Positions 33,901 through 48,270 are shown, counted from the stretch's first letter. The stretch: DNA of 64,000 bases from Anomaloglossus baeobatrachus (GCF_048569485.1 NC_134355.1:391913361-391977360); one strand, 5' to 3'. Program-made: numbers and translations. The notes: generated by a model not told the origin, from the sequence alone.

Positions 33901-36900
33901 ATACAAATGGCCATTTATATATGCTAAATATCTCATATTTTTCTCAGATTTTCCTTAGCAGTAATGCAGATCCATGTTCACATATTCATGGTTTCCATAC
34001 TTTAGCATTATCAGAGTGCAAACTGTTTTTTTTGTATTTTATGTCATGTTCAGTTATGCACCTGTTCACACGTCAGGTCGAGGAGTGCAGTCAGTCTTTT
34101 TTGTCTATATGAAGAGGGTCATACCTTCTGACCGTGCACCCTTCCCCCAGTTGCCACAGGTAATCTTATCCTATATAGCAGGTTCCTACTTGCCCATACA
34201 CAGGAGGTTTTTAACCTAGAGAGAGGCTTCAGCATAGCGTCAGGGACCCAGTTACGAGATATGCCGTGAAGGGGCAACTGGGCAGATATACAAATGGCCA
34301 TTTATATATGCTAAATATCTCATATTTTTCTCAGATTTTCCTTAGCAGTAATGCAGATCCATGTTCACATATTCATGGTTTCCATACTTTAGCATTATCA
34401 GAGTGCAAACTGTTTTTTTTGTATTTTATGTCATGTTCAGTTATGCACCTGTTCACACGTCAGGTCGAGGAGTGCAGTCAGTCTTTTTTGTCTATATGAA
34501 GAGGGTCATACCTTCTGACCGTGCACCCTTCCCCCAGTTGCCACAGGTAATCTTATCCTATATAGCAGGTTCCTACTTGCCCATACACAGGAGGTTTTTA
34601 ACCTAGAGAGAGGCTTCAGCATAGCGTCAGGGACCCAGTTACGAGATATGCCGTGAAGGGGCAACTGGGCAGATATACAAATGGCCATTTATATATGCTA
34701 AATATCTCATATTTTTCTCAGATTTTCCTTAGCAGTAATGCAGATCCATGTTCACATATTCATGGTTTCCATACTTTAGCATTATCAGAGTGCAAACTGT
34801 TTTTTTTGTATTTTATGTCATGTTCAGTTATGCACCTGTTCACACGTCAGGTCGAGGAGTGCAGTCAGTCTTTTTTGTCTATATGAAGAGGGTCATACCT
34901 TCTGACCGTGCACCCTTCCCCCAGTTGCCACAGGTAATCTTATCCTATATAGCAGGTTCCTACTTGCCCATACACAGGAGGTTTTTAACCTAGAGAGAGG
35001 CTTCAGCATAGCGTCAGGGACCCAGTTACGAGATATGCCGTGAAGGGGCAACTGGGCAGATATACAAATGGCCATTTATATATGCTAAATATCTCATATT
35101 TTTCTCAGATTTTCCTTAGCAGTAATGCAGATCCATGTTCACATATTCATGGTTTCCATACTTTAGCATTATCAGAGTGCAAACTGTTTTTTTTGTATTT
35201 TATGTCATGTTCAGTTATGCACCTGTTCACACGTCAGGTCGAGGAGTGCAGTCAGTCTTTTTTGTCTATATGAAGAGGGTCATACCTTCTGACCGTGCAC
35301 CCTTCCCCCAGTTGCCACAGGTAATCTTATCCTATATAGCAGGTTCCTACTTGCCCATACACAGGAGGTTTTTAACCTAGAGAGAGGCTTCAGCATAGCG
35401 TCAGGGACCCAGTTACGAGATATGCCGTGAAGGGGCAACTGGGCAGATATACAAATGGCCATTTATATATGCTAAATATCTCATATTTTTCTCAGATTTT
35501 CCTTAGCAGTAATGCAGATCCATGTTCACATATTCATGGTTTCCATACTTTAGCATTATCAGAGTGCAAACTGTTTTTTTTGTATTTTATGTCATGTTCA
35601 GTTATGCACCTGTTCACACGTCAGGTCGAGGAGTGCAGTCAGTCTTTTTTGTCTATATGAAGAGGGTCATACCTTCTGACCGTGCACCCTTCCCCCAGTT
35701 GCCACAGGTAATCTTATCCTATATAGCAGGTTCCTACTTGCCCATACACAGGAGGTTTTTAACCTAGAGAGAGGCTTCAGCATAGCGTCAGGGACCCAGT
35801 TACGAGATATGCCGTGAAGGGGCAACTGGGCAGATATACAAATGGCCATTTATATATGCTAAATATCTCATATTTTTCTCAGATTTTCCTTAGCAGTAAT
35901 GCAGATCCATGTTCACATATTCATGGTTTCCATACTTTAGCATTATCAGAGTGCAAACTGTTTTTTTTGTATTTTATGTCATGTTCAGTTATGCACCTGT
36001 TCACACGTCAGGTCGAGGAGTGCAGTCAGTCTTTTTTGTCTATATGAAGAGGGTCATACCTTCTGACCGTGCACCCTTCCCCCAGTTGCCACAGGTAATC
36101 TTATCCTATATAGCAGGTTCCTACTTGCCCATACACAGGAGGTTTTTAACCTAGAGAGAGGCTTCAGCATAGCGTCAGGGACCCAGTTACGAGATATGCC
36201 GTGAAGGGGCAACTGGGCAGATATACAAATGGCCATTTATATATGCTAAATATCTCATATTTTTCTCAGATTTTCCTTAGCAGTAATGCAGATCCATGTT
36301 CACATATTCATGGTTTCCATACTTTAGCATTATCAGAGTGCAAACTGTTTTTTTTGTATTTTATGTCATGTTCAGTTATGCACCTGTTCACACGTCAGGT
36401 CGAGGAGTGCAGTCAGTCTTTTTTGTCTATATGAAGAGGGTCATACCTTCTGACCGTGCACCCTTCCCCCAGTTGCCACAGGTAATCTTATCCTATATAG
36501 CAGGTTCCTACTTGCCCATACACAGGAGGTTTTTAACCTAGAGAGAGGCTTCAGCATAGCGTCAGGGACCCAGTTACGAGATATGCCGTGAAGGGGCAAC
36601 TGGGCAGATATACAAATGGCCATTTATATATGCTAAATATCTCATATTTTTCTCAGATTTTCCTTAGCAGTAATGCAGATCCATGTTCACATATTCATGG
36701 TTTCCATACTTTAGCATTATCAGAGTGCAAACTGTTTTTTTTGTATTTTATGTCATGTTCAGTTATGCACCTGTTCACACGTCAGGTCGAGGAGTGCAGT
36801 CAGTCTTTTTTGTCTATATGAAGAGGGTCATACCTTCTGACCGTGCACCCTTCCCCCAGTTGCCACAGGTAATTTTATCCTATATAGCAGGTTCCTACTT

Positions 36901-39900
36901 GCCCATACACAGGAGGTTTTTAACCTAGAGAGAGGCTTCAGCATAGCGTCAGGGACCCAGTTACGAGATATGCCGTGAAGGGGCAACTGGGCAGATATAC
37001 AAATGGCCATTTATATATGCTAAATATCTCATATTTTTCTCAGATTTTCCTTAGCAGTAATGCAGATCCATGTTCACATATTCATGGTTTCCATACTTTA
37101 GAGTGCAAACTGTTTTTTTTGTATTTTATGTCATGTTCAGTTATGCACCTGTTCACACGTCAGGTCGAGGAGTGCAGTCAGTCTTTTTTGTCTATATGAA
37201 GAGGGTCATACCTTCTGACCGTGCACCCTTCCCCCAGTTGCCACAGGTAATCTTATCCTATATAGCAGGTTCCTACTTGCCCATACACAGGAGGTTTTTA
37301 ACCTAGAGAGAGGCTTCAGCATAGCGTCAGGGACCCAGTTACGAGATATGCCGTGAAGGGGCAACTGGGCAGATATACAAATGGCCATTTATATATGCTA
37401 AATATCTCATATTTTTCTCAGATTTTCCTTAGCAGTAATGCAGATCCATGTTCACATATTCATGGTTTCCATACTTTAGCATTATCAGAGTGCAAACTGT
37501 TTTTTTTGTATTTTATGTCATGTTCAGTTATGCACCTGTTCACACGTCAGGTCGAGGAGTGCAGTCAGTCTTTTTTGTCTATATGAAGAGGGTCATACCT
37601 TCTGACCGTGCACCCTTCCCCCAGTTGCCACAGGTAATCTTATCCTATATAGCAGGTTCCTACTTGCCCATACACAGGAGGTTTTTAACCTAGAGAGAGG
37701 CTTCAGCATAGCGTCAGGGACCCAGTTACGAGATATGCCGTGAAGGGGCAACTGGGCAGATATACAAATGGCCATTTATATATGCTAAATATCTCATATT
37801 TTTCTCAGATTTTCCTTAGCAGTAATGCAGATCCATGTTCACATATTCATGGTTTCCATACTTTAGCATTATCAGAGTGCAAACTGTTTTTTTTTGTATT
37901 TTATGTCATGTTCAGTTATGCACCTGTTCACACGTCAGGTCGAGGAGTGCAGTCAGTCTTTTTTGTCTATATGAAGAGGGTCATACCTTCTGACCGTGCA
38001 CCCTTCCCCCAGTTGCCACAGGTAATCTTATCCTATATAGCAGGTTCCTACTTGCCCATACACAGGAGGTTTTTAACCTAGAGAGAGGCTTCAGCATAGC
38101 GTCAGGGACCCAGTTACGAGATATGCCGTGAAGGGGCAACTGGGCAGATATACAAATGGCCATTTATATATGCTAAATATCTCATATTTTTCTCAGATTT
38201 TCCTTAGCAGTAATGCAGATCCATGTTCACATATTCATGGTTTCCATACTTTAGCATTATCAGAGTGCAAACTGTTTTTTTTGTATTTTATGTCATGTTC
38301 AGTTATGCACCTGTTCACACGTCAGGTCGAGGAGTGCAGTCAGTCTTTTTTGTCTATATGAAGAGGGTCATACCTTCTGACCGTGCACCCTTCCCCCAGT
38401 TGCCACAGGTAATCTTATCCTATATAGCAGGTTCCTACTTGCCCATACACAGGAGGTTTTTAACCTAGAGAGAGGCTTCAGCATAGCGTCAGGGACCCAG
38501 TTACGAGATATGCCGTGAAGGGGCAACTGGGCAGATATACAAATGGCCATTTATATATGCTAAATATCTCATATTTTTCTCAGATTTTCCTTAGCAGTAA
38601 TGCAGATCCATGTTCACATATTCATGGTTTCCATACTTTAGCATTATCAGAGTGCAAACTGTTTTTTTTGTATTTTATGTCATGTTCAGTTATGCACCTG
38701 TTCACACGTCAGGTCGAGGAGTGCAGTCAGTCTTTTTTGTCTATATGAAGAGGGTCATACCTTCTGACCGTGCACCCTTCCCCCAGTTGCCACAGGTAAT
38801 CTTATCCTATATAGCAGGTTCCTACTTGCCCATACACAGGAGGTTTTTAACCTAGAGAGAGGCTTCAGCATAGCGTCAGGGACCCAGTTACGAGATATGC
38901 CGTGAAGGGGCAACTGGGCAGATATACAAATGGCCATTTATATATGCTAAATATCTCATATTTTTCTCAGATTTTCCTTAGCAGTAATGCAGATCCATGT
39001 TCACATATTCATGGTTTCCATACTTTAGCATTATCAGAGTGCAAACTGTTTTTTTTGTATTTTATGTCATGTTCAGTTATGCACCTGTTCACACGTCAGG
39101 TCGAGGAGTGCAGTCAGTCTTTTTTGTCTATATGAAGAGGGTCATACCTTCTGACCGTGCACCCTTCCCCCAGTTGCCACAGGTAATCTTATCCTATATA
39201 GCAGGTTCCTACTTGCCCATACACAGGAGGTTTTTAACCTAGAGAGAGGCTTCAGCATAGCGTCAGGGACCCAGTTACGAGATATGCCGTGAAGGGGCAA
39301 CTGGGCAGATATACAAATGGCCATTTATATATGCTAAATATCTCATATTTTTCTCAGATTTTCCTTAGCAGTAATGCAGATCCATGTTCACATATTCATG
39401 GTTTCCATACTTTAGCATTATCAGAGTGCAAACTGTTTTTTTTGTATTTTATGTCATGTTCAGTTATGCACCTGTTCACACGTCAGGTCGAGGAGTGCAG
39501 TCAGTCTTTTTTGTCTATATGAAGAGGGTCATACCTTCTGACCGTGCACCCTTCCCCCAGTTGCCACAGGTAATTTTATCCTATATAGCAGGTTCCTACT
39601 TGCCCATACACAGGAGGTTTTTAACCTAGAGAGAGGCTTCAGCATAGCGTCAGGGACCCAGTTACGAGATATGCCGTGAAGGGGCAACTGGGCAGATATA
39701 CAAATGGCCATTTATATATGCTAAATATCTCATATTTTTCTCAGATTTTCCTTAGCAGTAATGCAGATCCATGTTCACATATTCATGGTTTCCATACTTT
39801 AGAGTGCAAACTGTTTTTTTTGTATTTTATGTCATGTTCAGTTATGCACCTGTTCACACGTCAGGTCGAGGAGTGCAGTCAGTCTTTTTTGTCTATATGA

Positions 39901-42900
39901 AGAGGGTCATACCTTCTGACCGTGCACCCTTCCCCCAGTTGCCACAGGTAATCTTATCCTATATAGCAGGTTCCTACTTGCCCATACACAGGAGGTTTTT
40001 AACCTAGAGAGAGGCTTCAGCATAGCGTCAGGGACCCAGTTACGAGATATGCCGTGAAGGGGCAACTGGGCAGATATACAAATGGCCATTTATATATGCT
40101 AAATATCTCATATTTTTCTCAGATTTTCCTTAGCAGTAATGCAGATCCATGTTCACATATTCATGGTTTCCATACTTTAGCATTATCAGAGTGCAAACTG
40201 TTTTTTTTGTATTTTATGTCATGTTCAGTTATGCACCTGTTCACACGTCAGGTCGAGGAGTGCAGTCAGTCTTTTTTGTCTATATGAAGAGGGTCATACC
40301 TTCTGACCGTGCACCCTTCCCCCAGTTGCCACAGGTAATCTTATCCTATATAGCAGGTTCCTACTTGCCCATACACAGGAGGTTTTTAACCTAGAGAGAG
40401 GCTTCAGCATAGCGTCAGGGACCCAGTTACGAGATATGCCGTGAAGGGGCAACTGGGCAGATATACAAATGGCCATTTATATATGCTAAATATCTCATAT
40501 TTTTCTCAGATTTTCCTTAGCAGTAATGCAGATCCATGTTCACATATTCATGGTTTCCATACTTTAGCATTATCAGAGTGCAAACTGTTTTTTTTGTATT
40601 TTATGTCATGTTCAGTTATGCACCTGTTCACACGTCAGGTCGAGGAGTGCAGTCAGTCTTTTTTGTCTATATGAAGAGGGTCATACCTTCTGACCGTGCA
40701 CCCTTCCCCCAGTTGCCACAGGTAATCTTATCCTATATAGCAGGTTCCTACTTGCCCATACACAGGAGGTTTTTAACCTAGAGAGAGGCTTCAGCATAGC
40801 GTCAGGGACCCAGTTACGAGATATGCCGTGAAGGGGCAACTGGGCAGATATACAAATGGCCATTTATATATGCTAAATATCTCATATTTTTCTCAGATTT
40901 TCCTTAGCAGTAATGCAGATCCATGTTCACATATTCATGGTTTCCATACTTTAGCATTATCAGAGTGCAAACTGTTTTTTTTGTATTTTATGTCATGTTC
41001 AGTTATGCACCTGTTCACACGTCAGGTCGAGGAGTGCAGTCAGTCTTTTTTGTCTATATGAAGAGGGTCATACCTTCTGACCGTGCACCCTTCCCCCAGT
41101 TGCCACAGGTAATCTTATCCTATATAGCAGGTTCCTACTTGCCCATACACAGGAGGTTTTTAACCTAGAGAGAGGCTTCAGCATAGCGTCAGGGACCCAG
41201 TTACGAGATATGCCGTGAAGGGGCAACTGGGCAGATATACAAATGGCCATTTATATATGCTAAATATCTCATATTTTTCTCAGATTTTCCTTAGCAGTAA
41301 TGCAGATCCATGTTCACATATTCATGGTTTCCATACTTTAGCATTATCAGAGTGCAAACTGTTTTTTTTGTATTTTATGTCATGTTCAGTTATGCACCTG
41401 TTCACACGTCAGGTCGAGGAGTGCAGTCAGTCTTTTTTGTCTATATGAAGAGGGTCATACCTTCTGACCGTGCACCCTTCCCCCAGTTGCCACAGGTAAT
41501 CTTATCCTATATAGCAGGTTCCTACTTGCCCATACACAGGAGGTTTTTAACCTAGAGAGAGGCTTCAGCATAGCGTCAGGGACCCAGTTACGAGATATGC
41601 CGTGAAGGGGCAACTGGGCAGATATACAAATGGCCATTTATATATGCTAAATATCTCATATTTTTCTCAGATTTTCCTTAGCAGTAATGCAGATCCATGT
41701 TCACATATTCATGGTTTCCATACTTTAGCATTATCAGAGTGCAAACTGTTTTTTTTGTATTTTATGTCATGTTCAGTTATGCACCTGTTCACACGTCAGG
41801 TCGAGGAGTGCAGTCAGTCTTTTTTGTCTATATGAAGAGGGTCATACCTTCTGACCGTGCACCCTTCCCCCAGTTGCCACAGGTAATCTTATCCTATATA
41901 GCAGGTTCCTACTTGCCCATACACAGGAGGTTTTTAACCTAGAGAGAGGCTTCAGCATAGCGTCAGGGACCCAGTTACGAGATATGCCGTGAAGGGGCAA
42001 CTGGGCAGATATACAAATGGCCATTTATATATGCTAAATATCTCATATTTTTCTCAGATTTTCCTTAGCAGTAATGCAGATCCATGTTCACATATTCATG
42101 GTTTCCATACTTTAGCATTATCAGAGTGCAAACTGTTTTTTTTGTATTTTATGTCATGTTCAGTTATGCACCTGTTCACACGTCAGGTCGAGGAGTGCAG
42201 TCAGTCTTTTTTGTCTATATGAAGAGGGTCATACCTTCTGACCGTGCACCCTTCCCCCAGTTGCCACAGGTAATCTTATCCTATATAGCAGGTTCCTACT
42301 TGCCCATACACAGGAGGTTTTTAACCTAGAGAGAGGCTTCAGCATAGCGTCAGGGACCCAGTTACGAGATATGCCGTGAAGGGGCAACTGGGCAGATATA
42401 CAAATGGCCATTTATATATGCTAAATATCTCATATTTTTCTCAGATTTTCCTTAGCAGTAATGCAGATCCATGTTCACATATTCATGGTTTCCATACTTT
42501 AGCATTATCAGAGTGCAAACTGTTTTTTTTGTATTTTATGTCATGTTCAGTTATGCACCTGTTCACACGTCAGGTCGAGGAGTGCAGTCAGTCTTTTTTG
42601 TCTATATGAAGAGGGTCATACCTTCTGACCGTGCACCCTTCCCCCAGTTGCCACAGGTAATCTTATCCTATATAGCAGGTTCCTACTTGCCCATACACAG
42701 GAGGTTTTTAACCTAGAGAGAGGCTTCAGCATAGCGTCAGGGACCCAGTTACGAGATATGCCGTGAAGGGGCAACTGGGCAGATATACAAATGGCCATTT
42801 ATATATGCTAAATATCTCATATTTTTCTCAGATTTTCCTTAGCAGTAATGCAGATCCATGTTCACATATTCATGGTTTCCATACTTTAGCATTATCAGAG

Positions 42901-45900
42901 TGCAAACTGTTTTTTTTGTATTTTATGTCATGTTCAGTTATGCACCTGTTCACACGTCAGGTCGAGGAGTGCAGTCAGTCTTTTTTGTCTATATGAAGAG
43001 GGTCATACCTTCTGACCGTGCACCCTTCCCCCAGTTGCCACAGGTAATCTTATCCTATATAGCAGGTTCCTACTTGCCCATACACAGGAGGTTTTTAACC
43101 TAGAGAGAGGCTTCAGCATAGCGTCAGGGACCCAGTTACGAGATATGCCGTGAAGGGGCAACTGGGCAGATATACAAATGGCCATTTATATATGCTAAAT
43201 ATCTCATATTTTTCTCAGATTTTCCTTAGCAGTAATGCAGATCCATGTTCACATATTCATGGTTTCCATACTTTAGCATTATCAGAGTGCAAACTGTTTT
43301 TTTTGTATTTTATGTCATGTTCAGTTATGCACCTGTTCACACGTCAGGTCGAGGAGTGCAGTCAGTCTTTTTTGTCTATATGAAGAGGGTCATACCTTCT
43401 GACCGTGCACCCTTCCCCCAGTTGCCACAGGTAATCTTATCCTATATAGCAGGTTCCTACTTGCCCATACACAGGAGGTTTTTAACCTAGAGAGAGGCTT
43501 CAGCATAGCGTCAGGGACCCAGTTACGAGATATGCCGTGAAGGGGCAACTGGGCAGATATACAAATGGCCATTTATATATGCTAAATATCTCATATTTTT
43601 CTCAGATTTTCCTTAGCAGTAATGCAGATCCATGTTCACATATTCATGGTTTCCATACTTTAGCATTATCAGAGTGCAAACTGTTTTTTTTGTATTTTAT
43701 GTCATGTTCAGTTATGCACCTGTTCACACGTCAGGTCGAGGAGTGCAGTCAGTCTTTTTTGTCTATATGAAGAGGGTCATACCTTCTGACCGTGCACCCT
43801 TCCCCCAGTTGCCACAGGTAATCTTATCCTATATAGCAGGTTCCTACTTGCCCATACACAGGAGGTTTTTAACCTAGAGAGAGGCTTCAGCATAGCGTCA
43901 GGGACCCAGTTACGAGATATGCCGTGAAGGGGCAACTGGGCAGATATACAAATGGCCATTTATATATGCTAAATATCTCATATTTTTCTCAGATTTTCCT
44001 TAGCAGTAATGCAGATCCATGTTCACATATTCATGGTTTCCATACTTTAGCATTATCAGAGTGCAAACTGTTTTTTTTGTATTTTATGTCATGTTCAGTT
44101 ATGCACCTGTTCACACGTCAGGTCGAGGAGTGCAGTCAGTCTTTTTTGTCTATATGAAGAGGGTCATACCTTCTGACCGTGCACCCTTCCCCCAGTTGCC
44201 ACAGGTAATCTTATCCTATATAGCAGGTTCCTACTTGCCCATACACAGGAGGTTTTTAACCTAGAGAGAGGCTTCAGCATAGCGTCAGGGACCCAGTTAC
44301 GAGATATGCCGTGAAGGGGCAACTGGGCAGATATACAAATGGCCATTTATATATGCTAAATATCTCATATTTTTCTCAGATTTTCCTTAGCAGTAATGCA
44401 GATCCATGTTCACATATTCATGGTTTCCATACTTTAGCATTATCAGAGTGCAAACTGTTTTTTTTGTATTTTATGTCATGTTCAGTTATGCACCTGTTCA
44501 CACGTCAGGTCGAGGAGTGCAGTCAGTCTTTTTTGTCTATATGAAGAGGGTCATACCTTCTGACCGTGCACCCTTCCCCCAGTTGCCACAGGTAATCTTA
44601 TCCTATATAGCAGGTTCCTACTTGCCCATACACAGGAGGTTTTTAACCTAGAGAGAGGCTTCAGCATAGCGTCAGGGACCCAGTTACGAGATATGCCGTG
44701 AAGGGGCAACTGGGCAGATATACAAATGGCCATTTATATATGCTAAATATCTCATATTTTTCTCAGATTTTCCTTAGCAGTAATGCAGATCCATGTTCAC
44801 ATATTCATGGTTTCCATACTTTAGCATTATCAGAGTGCAAACTGTTTTTTTTGTATTTTATGTCATGTTCAGTTATGCACCTGTTCACACGTCAGGTCGA
44901 GGAGTGCAGTCAGTCTTTTTTGTCTATATGAAGAGGGTCATACCTTCTGACCGTGCACCCTTCCCCCAGTTGCCACAGGTAATTTTATCCTATATAGCAG
45001 GTTCCTACTTGCCCATACACAGGAGGTTTTTAACCTAGAGAGAGGCTTCAGCATAGCGTCAGGGACCCAGTTACGAGATATGCCGTGAAGGGGCAACTGG
45101 GCAGATATACAAATGGCCATTTATATATGCTAAATATCTCATATTTTTCTCAGATTTTCCTTAGCAGTAATGCAGATCCATGTTCACATATTCATGGTTT
45201 CCATACTTTAGAGTGCAAACTGTTTTTTTTGTATTTTATGTCATGTTCAGTTATGCACCTGTTCACACGTCAGGTCGAGGAGTGCAGTCAGTCTTTTTTG
45301 TCTATATGAAGAGGGTCATACCTTCTGACCGTGCACCCTTCCCCCAGTTGCCACAGGTAATCTTATCCTATATAGCAGGTTCCTACTTGCCCATACACAG
45401 GAGGTTTTTAACCTAGAGAGAGGCTTCAGCATAGCGTCAGGGACCCAGTTACGAGATATGCCGTGAAGGGGCAACTGGGCAGATATACAAATGGCCATTT
45501 ATATATGCTAAATATCTCATATTTTTCTCAGATTTTCCTTAGCAGTAATGCAGATCCATGTTCACATATTCATGGTTTCCATACTTTAGAGTGCAAACTG
45601 TTTTTTTTGTATTTTATGTCATGTTCAGTTATGCACCTGTTCACACGTCAGGTCGAGGAGTGCAGTCAGTCTTTTTTGTCTATATGAAGAGGGTCATACC
45701 TTCTGACCGTGCACCCTTCCCCCAGTTGCCACAGGTAATCTTATCCTATATAGCAGGTTCCTACTTGCCCATACACAGGAGGTTTTTAACCTAGAGAGAG
45801 GCTTCAGCATAGCGTCAGGGACCCAGTTACGAGATATGCCGTGAAGGGGCAACTGGGCAGATATACAAATGGCCATTTATATATGCTAAATATCTCATAT

Positions 45901-46461
45901 TTTTCTCAGATTTTCCTTAGCAGTAATGCAGATCCATGTTCACATATTCATGGTTTCCATACTTTAGCATTATCAGAGTGCAAACTGTTTTTTTTGTATT
46001 TTATGTCATGTTCAGTTATGCACCTGTTCACACGTCAGGTCGAGGAGTGCAGTCAGTCTTTTTTGTCTATATGAAGAGGGTCATACCTTCTGACCGTGCA
46101 CCCTTCCCCCAGTTGCCACAGGTAATCTTATCCTATATAGCAGGTTCCTACTTGCCCATACACAGGAGGTTTTTAACCTAGAGAGAGGCTTCAGCATAGC
46201 GTCAGGGACCCAGTTACGAGATATGCCGTGAAGGGGCAACTGGGCAGATATACAAATGGCCATTTATATATGCTAAATATCTCATATTTTTCTCAGATTT
46301 TCCTTAGCAGTAATGCAGATCCATGTTCACATATTCATGGTTTCCATACTTTAGCATTATCAGAGTGCAAACTGTTTTTTTTGTATTTTATGTCATGTTC
46401 AGTTATGCACCTGTTCACACGTCAGGTCGAGGAGTGCAGTCAGTCTTTTTTGTCTATATGA
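24933..46461 (-). repeat. 387-bp satellite, right arm (about 56 copies)
   Basis: The same monomer in the opposite direction, 21.5 kb without interruption. Variation is limited to T-tract length (8 usual, 9 in some), a lone base change near 28279, and a linked pair: a C to T change (aattttatcc) near 36873, 39574 and 44983, followed in the next monomer by a 9-bp loss after 'ctttag' near 37102, 39803 and 45212 (also alone near 45590). The last copy ends inside 'gtctatatga', where a MITE begins. Confidence 0.97.
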
Positions 46462-47363
46462 GGCTGGTTTCAGACGTGTGACATCCGTTTTTAACATGGA
46501 CGTCACACATACCCATGTTACCCTATTGTGCACTCACACGGCCGTGTTTTCAAACGGACCGTGTGGCCCCGCTATTCCCTGCACGCACACACGGAGACAT
46601 GTCCATTTTTTCTGTGGCAACACGGGTGTCACACGGACCGCACACTGATGTGTTCCATGTGACATCAGTGTGACACGGACCGGAGAAAACACGGGTTGTT
46701 AAATAAAAAGATTTTCTATATTTACCTGTATCCAGCGATGCTGTCTTCGGCTCTGCTGCCTCCTGCTCCTGACCCCACTCATTATTTTCATTGATTATTC
46801 ACTGCAGTGAGCAGCTGGGAGCAGGGGCATCACGGTGACAGTGCTGGAGACAGCACCGCCGGGGACATCGCTAGTGACAGGTGAGTATCCTGCCAGCAGT
46901 GTGTGTGCTGGGACGTCCAGGAGGTCATCGGATTTCCTAATGAACTCTGATGACCTCCTGATGACACCCCTGCGACAACTGCGCTACAGCGAGTGTCACG
47001 ATGGTGACTTCCAGGGGTTCATGAGAGTTCATTGGGAACTCCGATGACCCCCTGAATGTCACTGCTGTATACTCACCTGTCACCGGTGGTGCTATCCTCG
47101 ACTGTGCTGTCCGGCTTCCAAATCCTCGGGCAGTGAGTAATCAATGACAATAATGAGCGGAGTAAGAAGCGAGAGGCAGCAGAGCAGAAGTCAGCATCAC
47201 TGGATACAGGTAAATATAGAACATCTTTTCATTGCAGAGACACGTGTTTTACCCGGTAAGTGTCACATGTATGCAAATACGGATGTCACATGCGTGACAC
47301 ACGTGTGACCATAACCATGTGTGTGACTGGTACCTGATTAAACACGGATGTCTGAAACCAGCC
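46462..47363. mobile_element. Long foldback MITE, copy 2, at the satellite edge
   Basis: GGCTGGTTTCAGACGTGTGA on the left pairs with the inverse of GGCTGGTTTCAGACATCCG on the right, and TGA is duplicated at 46459-46461 and 47364-47366. It is the same family as 6374-7341 but in the opposite direction. The left TGA belongs to a satellite monomer; the sequence after the right TGA is not satellite. Confidence 0.8.
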
Positions 47364-47366
47364 TGA

Positions 47367-47641
47367 GATGGTGCAGCAGTTTACTGCAGTGTGGTTCACA
47401 GCCACCATACATTTCCTTCAAGTGTGAAGCTGTCTGAAGCGGATGTATTATATTAAAAGACAAAAAGACTTCAGAAGTGACACTTTTATTAGCTAAACAG
47501 AAAAATGCTAAAACAAATCATTTTAAGTGGATGAAAACGTTGCACAATTTCAACTGACATCTAACAATGTTTGAGAAAAAAATACAGTAACTTGCCATTT
47601 TCTGCAGCCATCAAGAATCACAAACCCGGCCAGTTCACATA
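47367..47641. other. Spacer, nothing recognised
   Basis: No coding signals or clear repeats. Confidence 0.5.
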
Positions 47642-47644
47642 TTA

Positions 47645-47966
47645 GGGTCTGTGCGCACTGGAAAAAAAGTGTTTCTTAAGCAAAATCCGCACCCACTGGC
47701 AGAATTCCGCACCTGTGGCAAAAAAACGCACCCGAAATCCGATGCGGTTTTACCGTGGTTTGTTGCATTTTTGGTGCGGATTTTCCGCGGTTGTATCCCT
47801 GCGGTTTTTAACCATTATGTAATGGCAAAACTGCAGGTACCTGCAGAAAAGAAATTACATTCTACTTCTTTTTGCTGCAGAAGGATGAACTTTACAAGGA
47901 GTGTCATCTGTGTGAATTTCCACTGTGGAATGCGCCTTTTTCCTACTTTCCCAGCTCATTGCAGGG
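47645..47966. mobile_element. MITE left part
   Basis: After TTA (47642-47644) the sequence gggtctgtgcgcactgg is a typical MITE end, followed by aatccgcacc/ttgcatttttggtgcgg motifs. No right end is visible before the next element. Confidence 0.45.
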
Positions 47967-47973
47967 GGTTTAA

Positions 47974-48270
47974 AGAGGTTATCTGGTCTTCTGATAAGTC
48001 TTCAGTCACTCTGTGACTACTGACTTCTGAATTGTGACAATGTGCTTCGCACACCCTGTCACGATTCACCTTTACTGCCGGTGAGAGCGGGTAGTGACTA
48101 CAAACTATGTGATTTGTATGCCACCAGTCACATTCTGACTGGATGTGCATGCATGTCTAGTGGGAATGTGACTGGATGTATACAAATCGCATATTTGCTG
48201 CACATGACTGCCCACTCTCACCGGCAGTAATGGCGAGTCCTGAAAGCCTGTTGCACCCTGGACAACCCCT
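47974..48270. mobile_element. piggyBac-like MITE, TTAA duplication
   Basis: TTAA at 47970-47973 and 48271-48274 flanks AGAGGTTATCTGG on the left and the inverse of AGGGGTTGTCCAG on the right. TTAA targeting is the mark of piggyBac. A longer internal inverted pair (tactgccggtgagagcggg..cccactctcaccggcagta) lies inside. Confidence 0.75.

Noticed and set aside
18852-46461. Recurring frames of 60, 77, 81 and 113 codons in each satellite monomer
   Set aside because: They recur only because monomers are identical; they overlap on both strands, change length with the A/T-tract and resemble no protein.
18852-46461. CRISPR-like array
   Set aside because: Repeats are 387 bp and contiguous, with no unique spacers, in a vertebrate genome.
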